A stretch of 9,094 nucleotides of DNA, from positions 1 to 9,094 of the forward strand of contig MHRX01000024.1 in NCBI GenBank assembly GCA_001822655.1. The letters are read 5' to 3'. The position numbers and the translations under genes are program-made. Positions 1 to 5,896 of the stretch are shown piece by piece (within the stretch, counting starts at the first letter, position 1; each line of letters begins with the position of its first letter). Below the pieces are notes generated by a model, which worked only from the letters and a program-made list of their open reading frames with translations, was not told the origin of the DNA and searched no databases. This DNA is from Candidatus Taylorbacteria bacterium RIFCSPLOWO2_01_FULL_45_15b. Lineage in GTDB: Bacteria; Patescibacteriota; Minisyncoccia; Phycocordibacterales; 01-FULL-45-15b.

Positions 1-118
1 ACCATTGGTGGCACCATTCGCGACATTTCAGGTCAAGGAAATCATGGGAATGCGGTGAACATTGCCACCTCCACATTCTATGTTCCAGGAAAGATCGGGC
101 AAGGACTTAATTTTGATG
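1..118 (+). repeat. Direct repeat copy 1 (start of LamG domain A)
   Basis: Bases 1-118 match 709-826 at a fixed offset of 708 bp (236 codons) with one difference, C53 against T761 (Ala to Val). The repeat encodes the first strands of each LamG domain, from TIGGTIRDISGQG to GLNFD. Identity stops abruptly after base 118. The left end is unknown because the window begins inside the repeat. Confidence 0.97.
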
Positions 119-1326
119 GGGTGGATGATCTCATAAATCTCGGAACAAATGACACACTTTTAAATGAAACTTCTCCTGTCACTATTTCCGCATGGGTATA
201 TCCTAGATCAATTGGAGAAAATGCTGGGGGAAGAATTGTAGCGCGAGCTTCCTCTACAAATGGTCCAATGCTTGCGATTACAACGAGTGGCGTTCTTAGA
301 TTTGAAGTTGACGGATCAACCGATCTGGTTCGTACCAGTGCGAGTGACACGCTCATATTAAATAAATGGCAGCATGTTGTAGCCACATGGGATGGTAGCA
401 GTACAGCAACAAATGTGCATTTTTACATCGATGGCCTAGAAACATCATATGTTACTTCTACAAATCTTGTGAGTCCTGTGGACAATAGTGCTCAAGCCTT
501 ATTCATTGGAAATGTTTCTGCCGGAAGTAGAACTTTTAACGGTACGATTGACGACGTTCGCATCTACAACCGCGCGCTTTCCGTCACAGAAGTAAAACAA
601 CTCTACACCTCCACCGCAGGGTCAAAGGTAGCAGTAACTCCGAAAAATACTGTAGGACAGGGATTATCCAGTGGCCTCGTAGGTCACTGGACCTTTGATG
701 GAAAGGACACCATTGGTGGCACCATTCGCGACATTTCAGGTCAAGGAAATCATGGGAATGTGGTGAACATTGCCACCTCCACATTCTATGTTCCAGGAAA
801 GATCGGGCAAGGACTTAATTTTGATGCGACGAATGATGTGATTGATTTCGGCGACATTGCCGATGCTGTGCCCCAATTGACGGTCAGTGTGTGGGTTAAA
901 AACAGTACGGTTCTTTTAGCATCACTTGACTCAATTATTGCAAAAGACCGGTCTGGTTTTACTCAGTGGATAATGTCTAGGTCTAGTACTGAAAAATATG
1001 CTTTTCAAGTTTGTAATGATACTCCTACCTGTGTAACAGCAACAGCTGATTCCGCTTCGGCGACGACCGACTGGACACATGTTGTTGGTTCCTATGACGG
1101 AGCGGAGGTACAGGTTTATGTCAATAGTGTCGCCGCTGATTCCACTCCACCGGCATTAACGGGTAATGTGCGTGATAGGGTTGATCATATGTGTTTAAGT
1201 GGCTCTTGGAATGGATCCGCCTGTGTTGATGCGGGGGTTCAGGCTAAGATTATAGACGACGTTCGCGTCTACAACCGCGCGCTGTCCGCCACCGAAATTA
1301 CTATGCTCTATAACCTCGGTAAATAA
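1..1326 (+). CDS. LamG (concanavalin-like) repeat surface protein, 5' truncated
   Basis: The frame is open from base 1 to a TAA at 1324-1326 and clearly continues upstream. An internal GTG at 55 is not the true start. Two LamG/Laminin_G_3-type jelly-roll domains are visible. Domain A covers about nt 1-606, and domain B about 670-1323, opening with GLVGHWTFDGKD. Each contains an ISGQGNHGN-type strand, a 'W.HVV..(W/Y)DG' core and the family's closing DDVR(I/V)YNRALS.TE...LY motif. Such domains bind carbohydrate or protein ligands on exported proteins, and in Patescibacteria they are common in large surface proteins. The export signal and any anchor would lie upstream; the C-terminus ends directly after domain B (LYNLGK) with no membrane segment. 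Domain B has four cysteines (codons at 1012, 1030, 1192, 1222) and domain A has none. The LamG fold is well supported; the ligand is unknown. Confidence 0.9.
   Translation, partial: TIGGTIRDISGQGNHGNAVNIATSTFYVPGKIGQGLNFDGVDDLINLGTNDTLLNETSPVTISAWVYPRSIGENAGGRIVARASSTNGPMLAITTSGVLRFEVDGSTDLVRTSASDTLILNKWQHVVATWDGSSTATNVHFYIDGLETSYVTSTNLVSPVDNSAQALFIGNVSAGSRTFNGTIDDVRIYNRALSVTEVKQLYTSTAGSKVAVTPKNTVGQGLSSGLVGHWTFDGKDTIGGTIRDISGQGNHGNVVNIATSTFYVPGKIGQGLNFDATNDVIDFGDIADAVPQLTVSVWVKNSTVLLASLDSIIAKDRSGFTQWIMSRSSTEKYAFQVCNDTPTCVTATADSASATTDWTHVVGSYDGAEVQVYVNSVAADSTPPALTGNVRDRVDHMCLSGSWNGSACVDAGVQAKIIDDVRVYNRALSATEITMLYNLGK
550..591 (+). repeat. Domain-end repeat, copy 1 (partner 1255-1296)
   Basis: These 42 bp encode the closing DDVR.YNRALS.TE segment of LamG domain A and match 1255-1296 at 38 of 42 positions (offset 705 bp). 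Together with the 118-bp repeat, each domain therefore has a conserved beginning and end around a variable core. Confidence 0.9.
709..826 (+). repeat. Direct repeat copy 2 (start of LamG domain B)
   Basis: This is the second copy of the 118-bp repeat, 117/118 identical to bases 1-118. The flanking domain cores have diverged to the point where only the fold motifs match, so the DNA identity here is far above that of the rest of the domain. Confidence 0.97.
1255..1296 (+). repeat. Domain-end repeat, copy 2
   Basis: Second copy of the 42-bp segment closing the LamG domain; 38/42 identical to 550-591. The four differences include changes that keep the encoded motif (IYNRALSVTE against VYNRALSATE). 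Confidence 0.9.
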
Positions 1327-1695
1327 AGTCTGAATGTCCAATATTTTAACTACAATACAGATGATCTGTGATAGTAGGATAGAATCTAGAAATTTGCACT
1401 TTGAGTTTGAAAGAGTCAAGAAAACAAAGGTCACACGCAGAGGCCGAATCTTTTGTGTGCTTTTTAATCTACAAAGCCTGCCCCCTTATGTTTTTATGTG
1501 TCGACTTGGCACGCTGATATAGATTTATCATATGCAAGGCGACTAGAGGCAGTTTGAATATATTTTTTATATATATTTTTATAGTTGCGGCGTACGTGCA
1601 ATGTGGTACACTTTCGAGGTTGTATTTTTAGGATCCATCTCGTTTATTGTGGCATAACAAGCCTCTCATTTTTATTTATTAATGGCGGCTCATTA
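1327..1695 (+). other. Non-coding region between the LamG gene and pyruvate kinase
   Basis: About 370 nt with no convincing gene. A 62-codon open frame (1334-1522) has no RBS and no family resemblance. No hairpin with a T-tract follows the LamG stop, so its terminator is not visible. An A/T-only tract (about 1557-1584) sits just upstream of the candidate pyruvate kinase promoter and could act as an UP-like or intrinsically curved element. No tRNA-like cloverleaf was found. Confidence 0.6.
1585..1612 (+). promoter_or_regulatory. Candidate promoter for pyruvate kinase
   Basis: TTGCGG (1585-1590), a 16-nt spacer and TACACT (1607-1612) preceded by TGG, which makes an extended -10. A T/A-only tract lies immediately upstream. 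Transcription would start near 1619 and give a leader of about 80-100 nt. The -35 matches consensus poorly (3/6), so the call rests mainly on the extended -10 and position. Confidence 0.4.
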
Positions 1696-1716
1696 ATGAA
1701 ATGGATTTCATTACTT

Positions 1717-3135
1717 ATGATATTCAAGAAGACAAAAATCGTCGCGACTATTGGTCCGGCAACAGAATCAAAAGCGGTTTTGGGGAAACTCGTAGACGCG
1801 GGGTTGAATGTCATGCGACTCAATTTCTCGCACGGTGATTTTGCGGAACATCAGACTCGTGTAAATAACCTCCGCGAAGTAATGAAAGAGAAAGGTCAGT
1901 TTGTAGGTATACTGCAGGATCTCGCCGGACCAAAAATTCGTATTGGTGAATTTTATAAAGAGTGCGTCACACTTGTCCCCGGTGAGTCATTTACGCTGAC
2001 GACCGATAAAATAGTCGGAGATGAACATAATGCCTATGTGAATTACCCGACACTTCCGAAAGAATTGAAGAAGGGACATCTCGTACTCTTGGATGATGGC
2101 AAGAAAAAACTTGAAGTTATCTCTACCACTCAAAAAACAATCAAATGTAAAATCCTTGTAGGTGGTGAGACAAAAGGAAAAAGGGGAGTGAACCTTCCCG
2201 GAGCGTATTTGAAGATAAGTTCGATTACAGAGAAAGATCGAAAAGATTTGGAATTCGGCATTAAAAACAAGGTTGATTTTGTAGCGCTTTCGTTTGTGCG
2301 GCGGCCTGAAGATATTGAGGAATTGAGAGTCCTTTTGAAAAAAGTGAAATCCGAAGCGATGATCGTCGCCAAGATCGAGACAGAAGAAGCGGTTGAGAAC
2401 ATTGATGCAATTATCAGACTAACCGATGCTGTCATGGTAGCGCGCGGAGATTTGGCAATTGAGATTGGTGCCGAAAATGTGCCGATGATCCAAAAACAGA
2501 TCATAAAAAAATGCCGACTCGCTGGAAAGCCGGTGATCACCGCGACGCAAATGCTAGAGTCCATGATTAAGTTCCCTATCCCAACACGTGCAGAGGTTTC
2601 GGACGTTGCAAACGCAATTCTCGACGGGACTGACGCGATCATGCTTTCAGAAGAGACGACTCTTGGAGATTATCCGCTGGAAGCGGTAAAAATGATGACC
2701 ACTGTCGCTCTGCGCGTCGAGAAAGAATATCCGCGGAAAGATGTGATCCGACAAAAAGGCAGGATCGATGAAATTGTCGTTTCGGATTGCGTATCTGATG
2801 CTGTTGTTGAAATTGCAGAGAACACAGCGGCGTCATTTATTGCGGCCCTCACGTACAGCGGTAAGACCGCTCGGACAATTTCACGCTTCAAACCACTTCA
2901 GCCGATTCTTGCGATCTCCCCAAAAGAAAAAACATGTCAGCAACTTTCCGTGTCTTTTGGTTGCCTCCCGATTTGCGTTCAGAAAATTTCAGGGACGGTT
3001 GATGCGATGGATTTTTTAAGAAAATATCTGACTCAAAACAAAATTTCAAAAAAAGGAGAGAAGGTCGTGATCACGTCGGGGTGGCCTTTTGGAAAAAATA
3101 TTGACACGAATATGCTTATCGTGGAGACGCTTTAG
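1717..3135 (+). CDS. pyk: Pyruvate kinase
   Basis: Converts phosphoenolpyruvate and ADP to pyruvate and ATP, the last step of glycolysis, in the cytoplasm. From ATG 1717 the protein has 472 aa, the usual length of the family. Visible landmarks are the N-terminal KTKIVATIGPATES, the substrate/nucleotide motif R34-L-N-F-S-H-G40, DLAGPKIRIG (68-77), the active-site signature IVAK219IE (catalytic Lys219, metal ligand Glu221), ARGD245LAIE (metal ligand Asp245), the ITATQMLESM helix and MLSEET (309-314). The last of these is the S-E-E-T variant of the more usual S-G-E-T. The C-terminal domain (TYSGKTARTIS onward) is complete. Start choice: ATG 1696 is in frame and would add MKWISLL; neither has a strong SD, but 1717 places KKTKIVATIGP where the family begins. 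The TTG at 1585 is too far upstream and lies in the candidate promoter. Confidence 0.97.
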   Translation: MIFKKTKIVATIGPATESKAVLGKLVDAGLNVMRLNFSHGDFAEHQTRVNNLREVMKEKGQFVGILQDLAGPKIRIGEFYKECVTLVPGESFTLTTDKIVGDEHNAYVNYPTLPKELKKGHLVLLDDGKKKLEVISTTQKTIKCKILVGGETKGKRGVNLPGAYLKISSITEKDRKDLEFGIKNKVDFVALSFVRRPEDIEELRVLLKKVKSEAMIVAKIETEEAVENIDAIIRLTDAVMVARGDLAIEIGAENVPMIQKQIIKKCRLAGKPVITATQMLESMIKFPIPTRAEVSDVANAILDGTDAIMLSEETTLGDYPLEAVKMMTTVALRVEKEYPRKDVIRQKGRIDEIVVSDCVSDAVVEIAENTAASFIAALTYSGKTARTISRFKPLQPILAISPKEKTCQQLSVSFGCLPICVQKISGTVDAMDFLRKYLTQNKISKKGEKVVITSGWPFGKNIDTNMLIVETL

Positions 3136-3185
3136 GTAGTATGGGTATAGAGTATAAGTATTAGTATAGAGAGGTGAACGGAATT

Positions 3186-3210
3186 AAAAAAAGAGGCGAT
3201 GATGCCTCTT
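3186..3210 (-). terminator. Rho-independent terminator of the minus-strand gene
   Basis: A 7-bp perfect stem (3191-3197 AAGAGGC with 3204-3210 GCCTCTT, loop 3198-3203) is followed on the minus strand by an uninterrupted T run (plus-strand A run from 3186). It lies 15 nt after the stop of the gene at 3226-3621. On the plus strand the hairpin is followed by GGATTT, so it is a poor terminator for pyruvate kinase. Confidence 0.85.
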
Positions 3211-3225
3211 GGATTTAATCACGGC

Positions 3226-3621
3226 TCAATCTCTTCCGCCTATCAATTTATATACGGAGTTTTGCGCGTAGCCTTTTTTCTTACACTGATACTGTATCTT
3301 GTATTCGTGCCGATCTCGCTGGCCTCGCTGGGGTGATAAATGTTTAAGGATTTCTTTATGAGTCATTTCAGATAAATGAACCTTGCAAAATGCGTAGAAT
3401 CCGTGTTTTTTGCTCTCAAGGCCGCAATGGTCGCACTTCATTAAACAGGTCCAAGTATGCAACATGTCGCAGTCTGCCGCATGGTCCAGCGCACAGAATT
3501 GGTAGTGCCATCGGTGTCTGCACGATGCTTGTAAGGTGGCAATCTTTGATTCTGCCGCGGCAATCGTTGATTGAGCCAATTCGATAATTTTTCGTTGAGC
3601 GGTGATCTCTCCGGTCATCAT
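3226..3621 (-). CDS. Small coiled-coil / zinc-ribbon-like protein of unknown function
   Basis: 131 aa on the strand opposite to all its neighbours. Residues about 5-32 are Ala/Glu/Lys/Ile-rich with heptad-like spacing, probably a short coiled coil. Next come C34-R-H-R-W38, then W57-T-C59 and C63-D-H-C66-G, a spacing that resembles a treble-clef or zinc-ribbon knuckle; further Cys/His residues occur at 43, 47, 51, 55, 79 and 82. The tail is basic. Small proteins with a helix, then 'C.H.W' and then 'W...C..CG' are, from memory, frequent in Patescibacteria, but I know of no assigned function. Evidence that it is real: a terminator right after its TGA stop, a -10-like box 8 nt before the ATG, and a Cys/His pattern unlikely in a shadow frame. 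A second ATG follows the first directly; there is no SD. Confidence 0.75.
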   Translation of the reverse strand: MMTGEITAQRKIIELAQSTIAAAESKIATLQASCRHRWHYQFCALDHAADCDMLHTWTCLMKCDHCGLESKKHGFYAFCKVHLSEMTHKEILKHLSPQRGQRDRHEYKIQYQCKKKGYAQNSVYKLIGGRD

Positions 3622-3629
3622 AATCTAGT

Positions 3630-3635
3630 TTTATA
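3630..3635 (-). promoter_or_regulatory. -10-like box for the minus-strand small gene
   Basis: Read on the minus strand, TATAAA lies 8 nt upstream of the ATG (plus-strand complement TTTATA at 3630-3635). Initiation 6-8 nt downstream would give an mRNA with almost no leader. No good -35 box is visible at 16-18 nt. Confidence 0.4.
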
Positions 3636-3702
3636 CTGACAGATGGATACAATTTCGTTAAATTCTGCGGCCATAAACAAGCGATTCATTAAGCCCTCAT
3701 TG

Positions 3703-3731
3703 TTGACTTTTGATACCAAAAATGCTATAGT
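3703..3731 (+). promoter_or_regulatory. Strong sigma-70-type promoter of the MYG1-like gene
   Basis: TTGACT (3703-3708), a 17-nt spacer and TATAGT (3726-3731) preceded by TGC, an extended -10. Both hexamers are 5/6 matches to consensus. Transcription should start near 3738, leaving a leader of about 70 nt before the GTG at 3809. It faces away from the minus-strand gene ending at 3621, so the two are divergently transcribed. Confidence 0.8.
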
Positions 3732-3796
3732 TGGCGACAGCAGTTCTTATCATATGGCTGCTTCCGAAAAACAAACCCGGACGAAAGTCCGATACA

Positions 3797-3802
3797 GAAA
3801 GG
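3797..3802 (+). promoter_or_regulatory. Shine-Dalgarno deciding the GTG start of the MYG1-like gene
   Basis: GAAAGG ends 6 nt before GTG 3809. This is the only in-frame start that is both downstream of the promoter and has a ribosome binding site. Confidence 0.6.
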
Positions 3803-3808
3803 CAGTTC

Positions 3809-5101
3809 GTGAGAAAAACCATAAATATCCGCGAAATCCTGGTACACGCCGCGTGTCACTGGGACGAGATTGTGGCTATAACACTTGCGCGTTTGTACGG
3901 GCGGGAAACATTTCCCGGCATTGAAACAGCTCCAATCAAGTTTACTGAAGGTGTGGAACGGCATGCTGATCAATTTTTCGACGCGGCAGAAATCCTTCCT
4001 TTCGGGGTTGGAGGAGGCCGCTTCGATGAGCATGGGCTCGAAGGCAGGAACGAGGATGAATGTTGTGCGACGTTGGTCGCGAAGTATCTTGGAATCGACG
4101 AGAATCCTGGACTGCGAGATCTTCTCGCGGCAACACTTCGTCTGGACACGAAGCCTAATGCGGCGATGACTGATATCGCCGAGGTCATAAAGATGGCCAA
4201 TCGCCAGTTACGGTGCGCGCCAAATGTCGTCATTAAGTGGGCCGAGCTTGGGCTGAATGCGATCATTCGGTTTCAAGCCATCAGGTACGATGCGGTACCT
4301 GAAGAAAAAAGGCTCAGCACTCTTTTCGAAGAGTATGTTCGAAACAAGAGGACGGACGGGCGTATTGCAGAGACAATACGGGCATGGATCGCAAAATCCG
4401 AGGCCTCCGCGACCCAGTCGGTAACGGACCTCACTTTCGTCGTCAAGGCTCTGCAGAGAACCGGAACCTCCCGTGAAGACGTGGTGGAATGGACTCATTT
4501 TGTCTTTAATAACTACACCGCCGACCAGGCGTTATTCTGGGAGGCGGTGGAACTCCTAAAAAATCAGAAGGTCCACATGGTGGATTTTCTGGGCCGAAAA
4601 GGCAAGCAGAAAATCAGAGTTCTCATGGTAGAGAGCGACAACCCTCTTTGCCAGAAAGCCTCGCGAATGAGGGACATCCATGCGGATGTCTTTATCCGGC
4701 GGAACAGCAAGGGTCAGGTACAGGTGTTTACGAGCATGCTGGTCCAGAATCTTAATCTTGCAAATTTTGCAAGAATGATCCGCTGGCTCGAACTGCCGAA
4801 GGACGAGCATGGACGGCCAAAAACTGATATATCCTGGAAAGAGCTTGGCGCACAGGATACCTTGTCCACTGTGCCAGAATGGTACCTCTTCAAGGGAATG
4901 CTCTTAAATGGAAGTCATTCCCATCCGGGGGTTCCTGCGACGAGAATTGCCTCAAAGGCAATTCTCGAAGTTGCATACCACGCATTTCATCCAGGTCAAA
5001 CGAGTATATGGATGGCCATGCGCGGTATTGGGAAAGAACCCGAGCTGGCTGTCCAGGCGTTGTTTAAGGACGCAGAGACGCCAAACCCGGTCATTAAGTA
5101 A
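3809..5101 (+). CDS. Divergent MYG1/UPF0160-like putative metal-dependent phosphoesterase
   Basis: 430 aa from GTG 3809. The N-terminus has V-H13-A-A-C-H17-W-D19-E20, matching the 'H-x-G-x-F-H-x-D-E' metal motif of MYG1 proteins (a DHH-related family; human MYG1 is reported to be a 3'-5' exoribonuclease). About 55 residues later comes GVGGGRFD73-E-H75-G, the equivalent of MYG1's 'VGG...YDHH', then ECCATLVAKYLGI and LDTKPN. The C-terminal half has VLMVESDNP, a beta-rich region and LLNGSHSHPGVPATRIASKAILEVAYHAF, which recalls the MYG1 C-terminal 'H..GF.....R..AL.MA' segment. If the first Asp-His of the family's DHH is replaced here by Asp-Glu-His, metal binding may differ. The frame is also open back to a TTG at 3731, but that codon overlaps the -10 box. 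ATG 3754 is in another frame. The homology is inferred from motifs, not from an alignment; nuclease activity is not shown. Confidence 0.7.
   Translation: MRKTINIREILVHAACHWDEIVAITLARLYGRETFPGIETAPIKFTEGVERHADQFFDAAEILPFGVGGGRFDEHGLEGRNEDECCATLVAKYLGIDENPGLRDLLAATLRLDTKPNAAMTDIAEVIKMANRQLRCAPNVVIKWAELGLNAIIRFQAIRYDAVPEEKRLSTLFEEYVRNKRTDGRIAETIRAWIAKSEASATQSVTDLTFVVKALQRTGTSREDVVEWTHFVFNNYTADQALFWEAVELLKNQKVHMVDFLGRKGKQKIRVLMVESDNPLCQKASRMRDIHADVFIRRNSKGQVQVFTSMLVQNLNLANFARMIRWLELPKDEHGRPKTDISWKELGAQDTLSTVPEWYLFKGMLLNGSHSHPGVPATRIASKAILEVAYHAFHPGQTSIWMAMRGIGKEPELAVQALFKDAETPNPVIK
4941..4967. repeat. Perfect 11-bp inverted repeat inside the MYG1-like gene
   Basis: CGAGAATTGCC (4941-4951) and GGCAATTCTCG (4957-4967) are exact complements around a 5-nt TCAAA loop. 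The coding content here (T-R-I-A-S-K-A-I-L-E) is an ordinary helical stretch. No T-run follows, so it is not a terminator on the plus strand. Confidence 0.9.
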
Positions 5102-5108
5102 GTTTCAA

Positions 5109-5141
5109 AAAGAGCTCTCTCGAAGAGCTCTTTCTTTTTTT
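5109..5141 (+). terminator. Rho-independent terminator after the MYG1-like gene
   Basis: A 9-bp perfect stem (5109-5117 AAAGAGCTC with 5125-5133 GAGCTCTTT), a 7-nt loop, then C and seven T residues. It begins 8 nt after the TAA stop. Confidence 0.93.
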
Positions 5142-5172
5142 ATAAGGATATTGTTAAACGGCTTCAGCGAGG

Positions 5173-5200
5173 TTGACAGTTTCTTTCGTTTATGGATAAT
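5173..5200 (+). promoter_or_regulatory. Promoter of the cold-shock-domain gene
   Basis: TTGACA (5173-5178, perfect -35), a 16-nt spacer and GATAAT (5195-5200, 5/6). The start point should be near 5207, giving a leader of about 59 nt. That leader contains a weak 5-bp inverted repeat (5212-5216 with 5225-5229, 8-nt loop). Confidence 0.8.
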
Positions 5201-5250
5201 TTTGTCGGATACGTCTGTTATTAAAGACGGAGTTCAACCGAAAAACAACA

Positions 5251-5258
5251 AAGAAGGG
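5251..5258 (+). promoter_or_regulatory. Shine-Dalgarno of the cold-shock-domain gene
   Basis: The purine tract AAGAAGGG ends 7 nt before ATG 5266. An ATG at 5259 is out of frame, reads only nine codons and lies against the SD, which supports 5266 as the start. Confidence 0.7.
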
Positions 5259-5265
5259 ATGACGC

Positions 5266-5787
5266 ATGTCGGAATTATTGCGGATTGAGTACAGCACCGT
5301 AAGGCGGTTTGATCATGATAAAGGCTTCGGATTTATCATCTGTCCAAAAGGTGGAGTGGATATATATTTTCACCGCGACAACTTCTACACTGTCGAGAAT
5401 CGAAATGGGAGAGTAATGTTTGTATTGGCGAGAAAGTCGAGGACGGCATTTCGTGTTCTGGCAGATGTTGAGGTTGCTTTCATTCGTGAGGTACGCAGTA
5501 ACGGTAGGGTAATTGCGTCCAAATGGGTTTTTGCTCGCGAATATCGCATGATTCAGAACCAAACTCGAGGGGAGCAAACAGAAATCAACGGAAGCCTTTT
5601 TGGCAATAACACTGCCAATCATCAAGTCCACAGAAGTCACTGTGCCACAACCCACGATACGCCGACCAGCCGACAAGAAAGTGGTTCTGATGACCCTGAT
5701 GCCGAACTTTTTGCTCTTGCTGAAAAAGCGGGAGGGAGTAATCGCGGAAAGAAGACGAAACCGTCAGAGTATTATCGCCGGCGTTGA
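5266..5787 (+). CDS. Cold-shock-domain protein with extended loop and polar tail
   Basis: 173 aa. The first ~85 residues carry a cold-shock (OB-fold) domain: Y-S-T-V-R-R-F-D, RNP1-like K19-G-F-G-F-I24 and RNP2-like V31-D-I-Y-F-H36, the aromatic surfaces that bind single-stranded RNA or DNA. Classical CspA proteins have about 70 residues. Here about 15 extra residues lie between the RNP2 strand and the later V-A-F-I strand (ENRNGRVMFVLARKSRTAFRV). About 80 residues after the domain are polar and low in complexity (Asn/His/Ser/Thr/Asp-rich) and end in a basic KKTKPSEYYRRR. No signal peptide or membrane segment is present. A likely role is an RNA chaperone or single-strand-binding protein in the cytoplasm; the tail may be disordered and contact RNA or a partner. 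The gene is a self-contained unit with its own promoter, SD and terminator. A cold-induced role cannot be read from the sequence. Confidence 0.85.
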   Translation: MSELLRIEYSTVRRFDHDKGFGFIICPKGGVDIYFHRDNFYTVENRNGRVMFVLARKSRTAFRVLADVEVAFIREVRSNGRVIASKWVFAREYRMIQNQTRGEQTEINGSLFGNNTANHQVHRSHCATTHDTPTSRQESGSDDPDAELFALAEKAGGSNRGKKTKPSEYYRRR

Positions 5788-5792
5788 CCACG

Positions 5793-5815
5793 ACCCCACT
5801 ATGGTGGGGTTTTTT
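5793..5815 (+). terminator. Rho-independent terminator after the cold-shock-domain gene
   Basis: A 7-bp stem (5793-5799 ACCCCAC with 5804-5810 GTGGGGT), tetraloop TATG and a run of six T residues, starting 5 nt after the TGA stop. Confidence 0.93.
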
Positions 5816-5879
5816 ATACAAACGTAAATATAACCATTTTCCTGATACTTTTTGAGACTTCTCACATCTCTCGTAGTTT

Positions 5880-5895
5880 TGTACTATGCTGTACA
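5880..5895 (+). promoter_or_regulatory. murD -10 region overlapped by an inverted repeat
   Basis: TACTAT (5882-5887) lies 9 nt before ATG 5897 and is a plausible -10 for an almost leaderless transcript. The same bases form TGTAC-N6-GTACA (5880-5884 with 5891-5895), a palindrome covering the -10 and the probable start point, where a repressor could bind. No convincing -35 lies at 16-18 nt; TTGAGA at 5852-5857 is 24 nt away. Confidence 0.4.
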
Positions 5896-5896
5896 C

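Noticed and set aside
1334..1522. 62-codon plus-strand open frame between the LamG gene and pyruvate kinase
   Set aside because: No SD, no promoter at a useful distance, no recognisable motif; it lies in AT-rich non-coding sequence.
1585..1716. TTG-initiated N-terminal extension of pyruvate kinase
   Set aside because: It would cover the candidate promoter, has no SD, and adds residues absent from the family.
2130..2642. 170-codon minus-strand open frame inside pyruvate kinase
   Set aside because: Antisense shadow of a well-supported gene; Ser/Ile-rich composition typical of reverse-frame reading.
3140..3175. Short AGTAT/TATAG-like repeats after pyruvate kinase
   Set aside because: Irregular low-complexity sequence with no consistent unit; not a CRISPR or a tandem array.
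3731..3808. TTG start for the MYG1-like gene
   Set aside because: The TTG overlaps the -10 hexamer of the promoter, so it would not be within the transcript; GTG 3809 has an SD.
3754..3924. ATG-initiated 56-codon frame overlapping the start of the MYG1-like gene
   Set aside because: It is in a different frame, Arg/Lys-rich without motifs, and ends inside the real gene. A frameshifted N-terminus was considered, but the MYG1 motif begins normally after GTG 3809.
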